From assembly GCA_030446805.1 (NCBI GenBank), contig JAUJMO010000001.1:1285793-1338879 (forward strand): DNA of 53,087 bases, in the 5' to 3' direction. Source of the stretch: Caulobacteraceae bacterium. Its GTDB lineage: Bacteria; Pseudomonadota; Alphaproteobacteria; Caulobacterales; Caulobacteraceae. The position numbers were made by a program, and so were the translations under genes. Shown here piece by piece: positions 34,277 through 42,693 of the stretch. The stretch's first letter is position 1, and each line of letters opens with the position of its first letter. The notes beneath the pieces are model-generated. The model did no database searches and was not told the origin of the DNA. It worked only from the letters and a program-made list of their open reading frames with translations.

Positions 34277-34884
34277 GCTCCCGCCATGCGCGCCGCCATC
34301 TGGCGGATCTCCGGGTCGTTACGGCGGAGGATCTCCTCCTGCAGATAGTTGGCGAAGGTGACCCAGGCGGCGAGCGGGAGACCTGCCACTGCCGCCTGGC
34401 GGTCGGCCCGCCAGGCCGTGAGCACATAGCCCCAGGCGCCCAGGAACAGCGCCACGGAGCTGAGCGTCGCGCCTTTCAGGTTCTTGTTTCCGAAGAACAG
34501 CTTGGTGAAGGCAGGGATGAGCGTGAGGTTCAGGCCCAGGAAGCCCAGGGCGCTGTTGCGTTTCACGCCTGAGCGCCGGGTGAGCAGGCGAAAGCCCGCG
34601 TAGGCGCTGGCCGCCTCGATCAAGGGCCAGACCACGCCGAAGACATAGTCGGGCGGGGTCGCCACCGACTTCTCCAAGTTGTGGTACCAGCGTTCGGTCT
34701 CGGGATCGTCATGGGGTGAAGGTTCCGACACGGCCACCAGAGCCGCTATCCCCACCACCGTGAGCGCGACCACGGCGGCGCTCAGGGGGGGCCAACCGCC
34801 CGTCTTATACGGAGTGATGCGCGGCGGGTGCTTGCGCAGCTCACGGGCGCCTTCGGTCAGCGCCCTGGCCGATGTCCACTTCAT
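34273..34884 (-). CDS. TspO/MBR family membrane protein
   Basis: A 203-residue protein with five predicted membrane helices. The TspO pattern is recognisable: [32 protein letters not shown], then [20 protein letters not shown] and a last helix with [17 protein letters not shown]. TspO proteins bind porphyrins and cholesterol-like ligands and are linked to tetrapyrrole or stress responses. It has fewer Trp than typical TspO and an N-terminal extension of about 45 residues ([18 protein letters not shown]). GGAGGG lies six bases before the ATG, which overlaps the ubiG stop, so both genes are co-translated. Confidence 0.85.
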   Translation of the reverse strand: MKWTSARALTEGARELRKHPPRITPYKTGGWPPLSAAVVALTVVGIAALVAVSEPSPHDDPETERWYHNLEKSVATPPDYVFGVVWPLIEAASAYAGFRLLTRRSGVKRNSALGFLGLNLTLIPAFTKLFFGNKNLKGATLSSVALFLGAWGYVLTAWRADRQAAVAGLPLAAWVTFANYLQEEILRRNDPEIRQMAARMAGA

Positions 34885-35708
34885 GGCGTCCCTCCGAGCC
34901 CCGGTTCCGAACGGCCCGCCACGGCTCCGGTTGCCTCCGGCGCTCGCCTGACCGTCATCATATAGTTCACGTCCGCGTCCGCGGAGCGGGCCCAGCGGCC
35001 CGCGAGGGGATTGTAGACCACGCCGAACGGCCCCGCCACGGTGACCGGCTCGGAAGCCAGCCAGCCGCGCATCTCCTCCGGCTTGACGAACTTCCGCCAA
35101 TCATGGGTTCCGGCCGGGAGCCAGCGGAGCACCCGTTCCGCCCCCACGACCGCCAGCGCGAACGCCTTGGCGGTTCGGTTCAGGGTGGCCACGATCATCA
35201 GGCCGCCGGGCCCCATCAGGCGGGCGGTGCTGCGCAGGTACTCGCCCGGATCGGCGACGTGCTCTATCACCTCCATGTTGAGGACGAGGTCGAAGGGCGG
35301 CTCGCCTTCAGCCAGGAGCTGCTCCGCCGTGGCCGTCCGGTAATCGATCTGCAGGCCCAGCTGTTCGGCGTGGGCGCGGGCCGCGCCGATATTGCGGTCC
35401 CCGGCGTCGACCCCGACCACCTCGAATCCCAGACGGCGCATCGGCTCGGACAGCAGGCCGCCGCCGCAGCCGATGTCGAGCAGGCGCAGGCCGGCGAAGG
35501 GTCGAGGCGTCCGGGGATCGCGACCGAAGTGCGCGGCGGCTTGGTCGCGGATGAAGTCCAGGCGGACGGGGTTGAACCTGTGCAGGGGCGCGAACTGACC
35601 GCGGGGGTTCCACCAATCGGCGGCCATGGCTTGGAAGCGGGCCACCTCGGCGGCGTTGATGGAGGAACGCGGCTCAGGCGACGACTGCGGGGCGGGTTCG
35701 GCGCTCAT
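34881..35708 (-). CDS. ubiG: UbiG O-methyltransferase (ubiquinone synthesis)
   Basis: A 275-residue methyltransferase with the UbiG hallmarks: [32 protein letters not shown], motif [41 protein letters not shown] and the end block [14 protein letters not shown]. It makes two O-methylations in ubiquinone biosynthesis at the membrane surface, using SAM. The last 25-30 residues are a non-conserved tail. It overlaps tspO (ATGA) and is divergent from lysC with a 53-base gap. Confidence 0.96.
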   Translation of the reverse strand: MSAEPAPQSSPEPRSSINAAEVARFQAMAADWWNPRGQFAPLHRFNPVRLDFIRDQAAAHFGRDPRTPRPFAGLRLLDIGCGGGLLSEPMRRLGFEVVGVDAGDRNIGAARAHAEQLGLQIDYRTATAEQLLAEGEPPFDLVLNMEVIEHVADPGEYLRSTARLMGPGGLMIVATLNRTAKAFALAVVGAERVLRWLPAGTHDWRKFVKPEEMRGWLASEPVTVAGPFGVVYNPLAGRWARSADADVNYMMTVRRAPEATGAVAGRSEPGLGGTP

Positions 35709-35761
35709 GGGGCTAAGTTAGGCTTGGCGGGAGCGGAATGCAGCCGCTAGGGACTAATCCG

Positions 35762-37039
35762 ATGTCCAGACTGGTGATGAAGTTCGGCGGCACCTCCCTG
35801 GCCGATGTGGAGAGGATCCGGCGGGTCGCCACGCTTGTCGCGGCCGAAGCGGCCAAGGGTCCCGTGGCGGTGGTGGTCTCGGCCATGGCGGGGCGGACGA
35901 ACGAAATGGTGGCCTGGGTCGACTCGGCGGGACCGCCGGCGCCGGGGTTGCCGTCCAACGATGACGAATATGACGCGGTGGTGAGCTCGGGGGAGCAGAT
36001 CACCGCGGGGCTGCTGGCCTTGGTGCTGCGGAACCAGGGCGTGCGGGCGCGCAGCTACATGGGCTGGCAGGCGCCCATCCTCACGGACGGAGCGCACGGC
36101 AAGGCGCGCATCGAAAGCGTGGACGGCGAGCGCATGGCGCAGACGCTTGAAAGCGGGGTGGTGGCGGTGATCGCAGGCTTTCAGGGGGTCACCGCGGAGG
36201 GCCGCATCAGCACCCTGGGCCGCGGGGGGTCCGACACCAGTGCGGTGGCGGTGGCCGCCGCGCTGGGCGCGCGCTGCGACATCTACACGGACGTGGACGG
36301 CGTGTTCACCACCGACCCGCGCATCGAGGCGCGGGCGCGCAAGCTGGAACGCGTCAGCTATGAGGAGATGCTGGAGCTGGCCTCGCTCGGGGCCAAGGTG
36401 CTCCAGACGCGCTCGGTGGAGCTGGCCATGGCCTACCGCGTGCCCGTGCGGGTGCTGAGCAGCTTCGCCCTGGAGCCGGGACAGTCCGAGGGCCGCGGCA
36501 CCCTCGTGTGCGACGAGGAGGAGATTGTGGAGAAACGAATCGTGAGCGGCGTGGCCTACAGCCGCGACGAGGCCAAGATCAGCCTGCTCGGCCTGCCGTC
36601 CAAGGCCGGCACGCCCGCGGAGATCTTTCGGCGGCTGGCGGAGGCCAATGTCAATGTCGACATGATCGTGCAGTCGCGCGCGCGCGCCGGGGACAGCGTG
36701 AACATGGAGTTCACCGTGGGCCGGCGCGACGCCGGCCGCACCCTCGCCCTGATGGAGGCGGCGCAGGCGGAGATCGGGTTCGAGGAGGCCCGGCGGGACG
36801 ACGAGGTGGCCAAGGTCTCGGTGGTGGGCGTGGGCATGAAGAGCCACGCGGGGGTGGCGGAGACCATGTTCCGCGCTCTGGCCGACCGCGGTGTGGCTAT
36901 TCAGGTGATCTCGACTTCGGAAATCAAGATCAGCGTGCTGATCGACGCGGCCTACACCGAACTGGCCGTTCGCGCGCTCCACGCCGCCTACGGTCTGGAT
37001 CAGGTCGGCGAAGCGACGGGAGCCGGCGCCGAGGGCTGA
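35762..37039 (+). CDS. lysC: Aspartate kinase
   Basis: A 425-residue aspartokinase (start at 35762; an in-frame ATG at 35738 would add eight residues and also has a ribosome site). N-terminal VMKFGGTSLADVERI, catalytic GRGGSDTSAVAVAAALGA and DIYTDVDGVFTTDPR, KVLQTRSVELA, then two ACT domains (KISLLGLPSKAGTPAEIF; KVSVVGVGMKSHAGVAETMF) ending ISTSEIKISVLIDAAYTELAVRALH. It phosphorylates aspartate, the first step to Lys, Thr, Met and diaminopimelate, normally under Lys/Thr feedback through the ACT domains. The final 13 codons overlap the end of the TonB-receptor gene on the other strand. Confidence 0.96.
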   Translation: MSRLVMKFGGTSLADVERIRRVATLVAAEAAKGPVAVVVSAMAGRTNEMVAWVDSAGPPAPGLPSNDDEYDAVVSSGEQITAGLLALVLRNQGVRARSYMGWQAPILTDGAHGKARIESVDGERMAQTLESGVVAVIAGFQGVTAEGRISTLGRGGSDTSAVAVAAALGARCDIYTDVDGVFTTDPRIEARARKLERVSYEEMLELASLGAKVLQTRSVELAMAYRVPVRVLSSFALEPGQSEGRGTLVCDEEEIVEKRIVSGVAYSRDEAKISLLGLPSKAGTPAEIFRRLAEANVNVDMIVQSRARAGDSVNMEFTVGRRDAGRTLALMEAAQAEIGFEEARRDDEVAKVSVVGVGMKSHAGVAETMFRALADRGVAIQVISTSEIKISVLIDAAYTELAVRALHAAYGLDQVGEATGAGAEG

Positions 37040-39957
37040 ACCGAAGCGGGGGCCGCGGACGGCGCAGCTGGAGCCACGGGCGGGGCCGGCGGAGCGGCGG
37101 AGGCGCCGCCGCGGGGCGCGCGAACCGCAGGCCGCGGCGCGAAGAGCTTGCGCACGGAGAGCCGGACGGAGCGGCCGATAGGGTCCAGCAGGTCCGGCTG
37201 GTAGCTGATAGGCACGAGGCCGCCGCTGTCGCGGACGTCCACCCGCTGGTCGAACAGGTTGTTCAGCGCCAGGCTTACCCGGGCGCCGAGAAGCCAGGGG
37301 CGCTCGCGAACCAGGGTCTCGCGCTGGCCCAGGTCGGCGAACAGCCGAAGGTTCACCGTGGTCAGGTCGGAGAAGAACAGGTCCCCTGTGGAGCCAGGGA
37401 CACGGGCCGCATCGCCGCGAACAAAGGTCTCGCTGCGCCAGCGCGCCTGCAGGCGTACGCCTAGGCCGTTGTGGGACAGGCCAGCCTGGAGATCGACCTC
37501 ATGCCGGGGCTGCCCCCCGCCGCTGCCCGACGCGGAGCCGTTCAGGAGGTCGAGCACGGGCACGCCCTCCCGGATCACGATCTCATCCTTGAGCCGGTAG
37601 GTGTGGTAGAGGGTGAACTGCAGGCGGCCGCCGCCGCGACCGCCGAAACCGCCTCGTCCGAAACCGCCGCCTGGGCCCCGGGAGGGGCCGCCTGCACCGC
37701 CGCCGGACAGGCCGGCTCCGGCCTGAACGGGCACCCCGCCCTCCCCGCCCTCCGGCGCGCCGGATTGTCCGGCCGGCGATCCGGCGGGCACGCCCGGTGC
37801 GCCCGGTGCGCCCGGCTGGGCCGAACCCAGCCGGGCGCGGCCCCCACCGGCGCCGGCCGCAGCGTTCCTGCGGAGCGGGCGCGAATAGTTGAGACCGGTG
37901 CGGATTTCCTCGCGCTCCGCGCGGGCGAAGTTCACCGGGCGGCTGTCCACGCTGAGCAGCCGGCCCTCGGGGTCGCGCACGAACCGGTCGGGAAAGGCGG
38001 CTTCGATTTCCGCGGTGGCGGTTGGAAAGCTGCTGATCTGGTCGTCGATCCGGCTGGAGGTGTAGTTCACGCTGAGCGACAGGTCGCGCTCCTCGTAGGG
38101 CCGGAGCGTGGCCCCCAGCTTGAGCACCCGGCGGCTGTCAGCGACGAGCAGGGGGTCGCCGCCCTCGATGCGGGCGAGGTCCACCGTTTCGCCCCGCCGG
38201 AAGTCGAACACAGCCACATTGGGCGTGATCAGAACGGGGGCGCCCAGCTGCTGCACGCTGGGCGCGCCCTCCTCCTGCGTCACCGAGGCGATTAGGCTCA
38301 GCCTCTCGACCGGGGACCAGTTCACGCCGTATCCCAAGGCATACAGGTCGCCGAAGTCGGACAGGCGGTTGGCTTCCAGGTTCAGATTGGCCGTGAGGTC
38401 TCCCAGGCCCGACAGGACTTCGCGATGGCGGCTGGCGACCGGAATGTCGATGTTGGCCCGCAGACCGCCCCGCTCACGCGACAGGTCCCGAAGCGTCTCC
38501 ACCCCGGAACGCCGGCTTTCGCTCTGGAAGGACAGGGCTTCGACTTCCGCGGTCAAGGTGCTGGAGAGCGCACCCGCCGGGAGCTCGCGCAGAACGCCAT
38601 TGACCACCAGCTCGGCGTTGGCCACCCCGTTGGTGCTCTGCGCCTGGTCGCGATCGCGCAGGGCGAGCAGTCCCGAAGGCGCTTCCCCGAATGGGTTCAC
38701 CGCGGGATCGTTCGCGTTCAGCGCCGCCTGCAGGGCCGTCACGTCGAAGCCGCGGTCCGTCCGCGTGATGCTGCGCGTCAGGTCGTAGTTGGCCGTCAAC
38801 GACCACCGCCACTCGGAAACCCTTCCGTTGGCGGCCAGACCCAGGTGGCCCGTGGCGCTTTCGGTGTTGCGGGTGAGCGCGCCGGCTTCGTCCAGATAAC
38901 GATACAGGACCACGTCGCCGCCGAAAGGTGAGAACGGGCTTTCGTCCGGGATCGTCAGGGTGGCCGTAGGCAGGCCGAAGCGGCTTTCGGCCGAAGTCAG
39001 GTCCAGCCGGGCGTTCAGCGTGGTGGAGACGTCGCCCCGGATCGTTCTCGCGACCGTGCCGTTGAGGGTCGCCTGGTCGGACCGGCCCTGCAGGGTGCGG
39101 AAAGGGCCGAGGTCCGTGAGATTGGCCAGCTCGGCGGTTGCGGCCAAGTCGCTCAACGCCGGAGCGTCGGCGCTCACCGGCACGCCGGCTACCGTGACGA
39201 CGGCTCCAGCAAGGGCGCTGAGCGCCGGATCGATCTCACCGCCACGGACAGGCGCGGTGAGGTTTCCACGCAGGTCGAAAGGAGCGCTGGGCGCGGATCG
39301 GATGATGTTTCGTTCACTTTCGAACAGGGGCTCGTTGTGCTCGTATTCGAAATCCAAGCTGGAACGGCGGTTGCGACTGATGCGCAGGACGTTGATGCTG
39401 GCCTCGGCACTTGCCCGACCGCCGGCTGTGGAGCCGCCCGCCTCCAACTCCGTCGTGACAGCGCGGAAGCGCTCCCGCAGGACGAAGTTCACGACGCGCT
39501 GGTCGGCGCGATAGCCGTACTTCAGCGCGACCTCTTCCGGGAGGATGTCCACCCGCTCGATGGCCTCGGGCGGGATGCCGCGGATTTCGCCGAAGCCTGA
39601 GATCCGCCGCCCGTTCAGCAGCACCACGGGCGGGCCGTCCTCACGTCCGCGCCCGCTGCGGATCTGGGGGCCCAAAGCCTCCAGGAGCTCGGTCAGATCC
39701 CTCACGCCCAGCGCACGGATGTCGCCGGCGTCCAGCTGCACCTCGGGCGCGATGTCGCCGATCACCGCACCGCGTTGGCGTTCGGCGGTGACCACCACGG
39801 CTTCGACCTCGTAGGAACCCTCCCCCTCTCCCGCGTCCTCCGTCGAGGTGGATCCCCCAGGCGCGGGAGCCTCCGCCGCATCTTCGACCACCTGGGCCAG
39901 AACCGCTGCGGGTGCGGCGGTTGCGAACAAGGCGAGCAGGGCGGCGTGCAGGTTCAA
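37000..39957 (-). CDS. TonB-dependent receptor with Gly-rich insertion
   Basis: About 985 residues. The TTG start at 39957 gives a signal peptide (LHAALLALFATAAPAAVLAQ); no ATG or GTG fits, and the frame upstream is not protein-like. Plug domain: VEAVVVTAERQRG, LTELLEALGPQIRSGRGREDGPPVVLLNGRRISGF, PPEAIERVDILPEEVALKYGY. A beta barrel follows. A Gly/Pro/Arg-rich insert (about 37620-37870) interrupts the barrel, and the C-terminus carries a Pro/Ala tail instead of ending in an aromatic residue, though the last strand (SVRKLFAPRP) is recognisable before it. The ligand cannot be read. Its last 40 bases overlap lysC, convergent. Confidence 0.9.
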   Translation of the reverse strand: MNLHAALLALFATAAPAAVLAQVVEDAAEAPAPGGSTSTEDAGEGEGSYEVEAVVVTAERQRGAVIGDIAPEVQLDAGDIRALGVRDLTELLEALGPQIRSGRGREDGPPVVLLNGRRISGFGEIRGIPPEAIERVDILPEEVALKYGYRADQRVVNFVLRERFRAVTTELEAGGSTAGGRASAEASINVLRISRNRRSSLDFEYEHNEPLFESERNIIRSAPSAPFDLRGNLTAPVRGGEIDPALSALAGAVVTVAGVPVSADAPALSDLAATAELANLTDLGPFRTLQGRSDQATLNGTVARTIRGDVSTTLNARLDLTSAESRFGLPTATLTIPDESPFSPFGGDVVLYRYLDEAGALTRNTESATGHLGLAANGRVSEWRWSLTANYDLTRSITRTDRGFDVTALQAALNANDPAVNPFGEAPSGLLALRDRDQAQSTNGVANAELVVNGVLRELPAGALSSTLTAEVEALSFQSESRRSGVETLRDLSRERGGLRANIDIPVASRHREVLSGLGDLTANLNLEANRLSDFGDLYALGYGVNWSPVERLSLIASVTQEEGAPSVQQLGAPVLITPNVAVFDFRRGETVDLARIEGGDPLLVADSRRVLKLGATLRPYEERDLSLSVNYTSSRIDDQISSFPTATAEIEAAFPDRFVRDPEGRLLSVDSRPVNFARAEREEIRTGLNYSRPLRRNAAAGAGGGRARLGSAQPGAPGAPGVPAGSPAGQSGAPEGGEGGVPVQAGAGLSGGGAGGPSRGPGGGFGRGGFGGRGGGRLQFTLYHTYRLKDEIVIREGVPVLDLLNGSASGSGGGQPRHEVDLQAGLSHNGLGVRLQARWRSETFVRGDAARVPGSTGDLFFSDLTTVNLRLFADLGQRETLVRERPWLLGARVSLALNNLFDQRVDVRDSGGLVPISYQPDLLDPIGRSVRLSVRKLFAPRPAVRAPRGGASAAPPAPPVAPAAPSAAPASVQPSAPAPVASPT

Positions 39958-40049
39958 GGCGGCGTCCGGATCGGGAGGGGGTCGCCATTGAGGAACGACG
40001 GCTACCGTTTCACGCCTTTGCCGCGTCGTTCCGGCGCAGCGGCCGGCGG

Positions 40050-41099
40050 TCAACCCTCCGCGGCTTCGCGATGGAGCAGGGCGCGCTTGCGCTCGATCCC
40101 CCAGCGATAGCCGGACAGTCCGCCGTCGGTGCGCACCACGCGGTGGCAGGGCACCGCCACCGCCAGGGGATTGGCCGCGCAGGCGCCGGCGACGGCTCGC
40201 ACCGAGCGGGGCGCCCCGATGCCGGCCGCGATCTGGGCGTAGCTGGCCGTGCGCCCCGGGGGGATCTCCTGCAGCGCCTGCCAGACGCGCTGCTGGAAAG
40301 CGGTGCCGCGGATGTCGAGCGGAAGGCGGAGGCCCAGGCCGGGCGCTTCCACCAAGCCGATCACCTGGGCGACCTCCGCCTCGAAGGCCGCGTCGGCGCC
40401 GATGAGCTCCGCCCGGGGAAACCGGTCCTGAAGGTCGCGGACCAGAACCTCGGGATCGTCAGCCATCAGAATGGCGCACACGCCCCGTTCGGAGCGGGCG
40501 ACGAGCACAGGGCCAAGCGTGGACTGGCCCACGGCGAACCGGATGACGCATCCGGGAGCGCCGGCGCGGAAGGCGGTGGCCGTCATCCCGAGCTCGTCGG
40601 CGCTGCGCTCGTAGAAACGGCTGGTGGAGCCGTAGCCGGCGGCGAAGATCGCCTCGGTCACGGCGCGGCTCTCTCCCAGCGCTTGGCGAAGCCGCCCGGC
40701 GCGGTGGGCGGCGGCGTAGTCCCGCGGGCTGAGTCCGGTGACCGCCTTGAAGGTGCGCTGGAGGTGGTGGGGGCTGACGCCCATAGCCTCCGCGAGCGCG
40801 CCCAGGGTCGGCGCCGTGTCAGACGTCTCGATGAAGCGGCATGCGGCGACCACCCGCGCCGCCTGGCGTTCGGCGAAGAGCGGCAGATCAGGGCGGCAGC
40901 GCAGGCAGGGCCGGAAGCCCGCCGCCTCCGCCCCGGCGCGATCGGCGTGGAAAGCGACGTTCCTGGGGTTGGGCCGGCGAGCGGCGCAGGAGGGGCGGCA
41001 GTACACACCGGTGGTCGCGACGGAATAGAGGAAGGTCCCGTCCGCGGCGGGATCGCGGGCGGTCAAGGCGGCCCAACGCGGATCCTGGTCGACGGGCAT
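40050..41099 (-). CDS. ada: Ada: methylated-DNA repair protein and regulator
   Basis: A 349-residue Ada with all parts. The N-terminal zinc domain has the four cysteines (VYCRPSCAARRPNPRNV and PCLRCRPD). An AraC-type HTH follows (TLGALAEAMGVSPHHLQRTFKAVTGLSPRDYAAAHR). The C-terminal methyltransferase domain has PCHRVVRTDGGLSGYRWGIERKRALL with the acceptor Cys in PCHR. It repairs O6-methylguanine and methyl-phosphotriesters irreversibly and switches on the adaptive response. AAAGGAG lies seven bases before the ATG. It lies 92 bases downstream of lysA on the same strand and may be co-transcribed, though its ribosome site is independent. Confidence 0.97.
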   Translation of the reverse strand: MPVDQDPRWAALTARDPAADGTFLYSVATTGVYCRPSCAARRPNPRNVAFHADRAGAEAAGFRPCLRCRPDLPLFAERQAARVVAACRFIETSDTAPTLGALAEAMGVSPHHLQRTFKAVTGLSPRDYAAAHRAGRLRQALGESRAVTEAIFAAGYGSTSRFYERSADELGMTATAFRAGAPGCVIRFAVGQSTLGPVLVARSERGVCAILMADDPEVLVRDLQDRFPRAELIGADAAFEAEVAQVIGLVEAPGLGLRLPLDIRGTAFQQRVWQALQEIPPGRTASYAQIAAGIGAPRSVRAVAGACAANPLAVAVPCHRVVRTDGGLSGYRWGIERKRALLHREAAEG

Positions 41100-41191
41100 G
41101 GCGGGCTCCTTTGACGACGGGCTCAGCAGGGATGGAGGGTGGCGGATCGCGGAAGGCGGCGCACTCCGGCGCTTGCGGTCGAATCGAAAAC

Positions 41192-42442
41192 TCAGAGCCA
41201 GGGCGCCAGAGGCTCGCGGGAGAGCATCTCCGCGAAGGTCGGGCGGGGGCGGACCAGAGCCCAGCGCTCGCCGTCCACCAGGACCTCGGGGACGAGCGGG
41301 CGCGCGTTGTATTCGCTGCTCATGGAAGCGCCGTAGGCGCCGGCGCCGCTCAGGATGGCGAGGTCGCCAGGCTCGAACGGAGGAAGGCGCACGTCGCGGG
41401 CGAACCGGTCGCTCGACTCACAGACCGGCCCCACGATGTCGTGAAACGCCTGTTCGCCGGGGCGGGGCCGGACGGGGCGGAGCGGGTGGACGGCGTCGTA
41501 CAGCGCCGGGCGGAGCAGGTCGTTCATGCCTGCGTCCAGGACAAGGAACCGGGGGCCGGCGCCGCGCTGGTTGACGTGGGTGACGCGGGTGAGCAGGACG
41601 CCGGCGTCGGCCACGATCGAGCGGCCAGGCTCGAGGGAAAGCTCGAACTCTCCGGGCGGAAACAGGCGAACGGCGAGGTCGCCCAGGAGCTGCGGAGCCG
41701 GGGCGCCCGCGCCGTAGTCGGCCGCCAGGCCGCCGCCCAGGTCCAGCCGCGTGAGCGGCAGCCCTTCGGTCCGCAGCTTCCGCGCGAGGTCGCGCAGCCG
41801 GATCCACGCCGCTTCGAACGGTGCAGGGTCGGCGATCTGGCTGCCGATATGAACGGCGAGGCCCACCGGCTGGAGCGCGGCGTCAGCGGCCGCGCGGCGG
41901 TAGAGGGCGGCTGTCTGGTCGAAAGGCACGCCGAACTTATCGTGGGCCTGGCCGGTGGCGATCTTGGCGTGGGCGCCGGCGGCGACGTCGGGATTCACCC
42001 GGATGGCCACCAGCGGGCGAGCATCGGCCCGAGCAGCCAATTCCGACAGGCGGTCGAGCTCGGGCTCGGATTCCAGGTTGATCTGGATCCCGGGCAGGGA
42101 AAGCGCGAAGCGAAGCTCATCGTCCGTCTTGCCCATGCCGGAAAAGATGATGTGTTGGGGCGGGCAACTGGCGGCCAGGGCGCGTCGAATTTCGCCTTCC
42201 GAAACGGTGTCGGCGCCCGCGCCCGCGGCGAACAGGGTGCGGAGGACGGACAGGTTGCCGTTCGCCTTCACGGCATAGGCGATGTGGGCCTGGGGAAAGG
42301 CCTTCCGCCAGGCGCCGAAGTTGCTGCGGAGCGCGGCCGCCGAATAGACGTACACGGGAGTCCCCACGGCCTGGGCGACGGCCGACAGCGGCACGGCCTC
42401 GGCCCCAAGTTCGCCGTCGACCAGATGGAAAGCGGAGTCCAT
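41192..42442 (-). CDS. lysA: Diaminopimelate decarboxylase
   Basis: A 416-residue PLP enzyme (start at 42442; a GTG at 42466 would add eight residues). Seen: VGTPVYVYSAAALRSNF, PLP-Lys in AYAVKANGNLSVLRTL, HIGSQIADPAPFEAAW, LDLGGGLAADYG, EPGRSIVADAGVLLTRV and VCESSDRFARDVRLP near the C-terminus (CESSD is the conserved active-site Cys block). It makes L-lysine from meso-diaminopimelate, the last step of the pathway begun by LysC elsewhere in the window. The small lipoprotein often found next to lysA in proteobacteria is not visible. A frameshifted membrane-protein remnant precedes it. Confidence 0.96.
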   Translation of the reverse strand: MDSAFHLVDGELGAEAVPLSAVAQAVGTPVYVYSAAALRSNFGAWRKAFPQAHIAYAVKANGNLSVLRTLFAAGAGADTVSEGEIRRALAASCPPQHIIFSGMGKTDDELRFALSLPGIQINLESEPELDRLSELAARADARPLVAIRVNPDVAAGAHAKIATGQAHDKFGVPFDQTAALYRRAAADAALQPVGLAVHIGSQIADPAPFEAAWIRLRDLARKLRTEGLPLTRLDLGGGLAADYGAGAPAPQLLGDLAVRLFPPGEFELSLEPGRSIVADAGVLLTRVTHVNQRGAGPRFLVLDAGMNDLLRPALYDAVHPLRPVRPRPGEQAFHDIVGPVCESSDRFARDVRLPPFEPGDLAILSGAGAYGASMSSEYNARPLVPEVLVDGERWALVRPRPTFAEMLSREPLAPWL

Positions 42443-42490
42443 GGCCGGCTTCTGCGATGCGCTCACGTTCCTGTCGAGGCCCGCCGTGCG

Positions 42491-42635
42491 TCAGACATTG
42501 CTGGCCAGGACAGCGAAGATCACGGCGTCCGCGGCGAGGTGGGCGGTGGTCAGGCCAGCAGCCCTCCCGAGCGCAGGGCGAGGGCGCCCACCATCCAGCC
42601 GTAGATGGAGGCCACAGGAAGAGCCCGAGCAGCAT
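42491..42635 (-). pseudogene. Frameshifted small membrane-protein remnant
   Basis: Reading leftwards, three frames in turn give plausible membrane-protein pieces: MLLGLFLW from the ATG at 42635, then ASIYGWMVGALALRSGGLL in a second frame, then TTAHLAADAVIFAVLASNV with a stop at 42491 in a third. Joined, they make about 45 residues with two hydrophobic stretches, and no single frame is open across it. Either two single-base shifts inactivated a small gene between pckG and lysA, or the sequence holds base-call errors here. The family is not recognised. Confidence 0.45.
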
Positions 42636-42693
42636 GAGGCCGTCCCGCCGATCGAGAGCCGCAGCCCACGATCGACGTCCGGCCTGCACGGCC

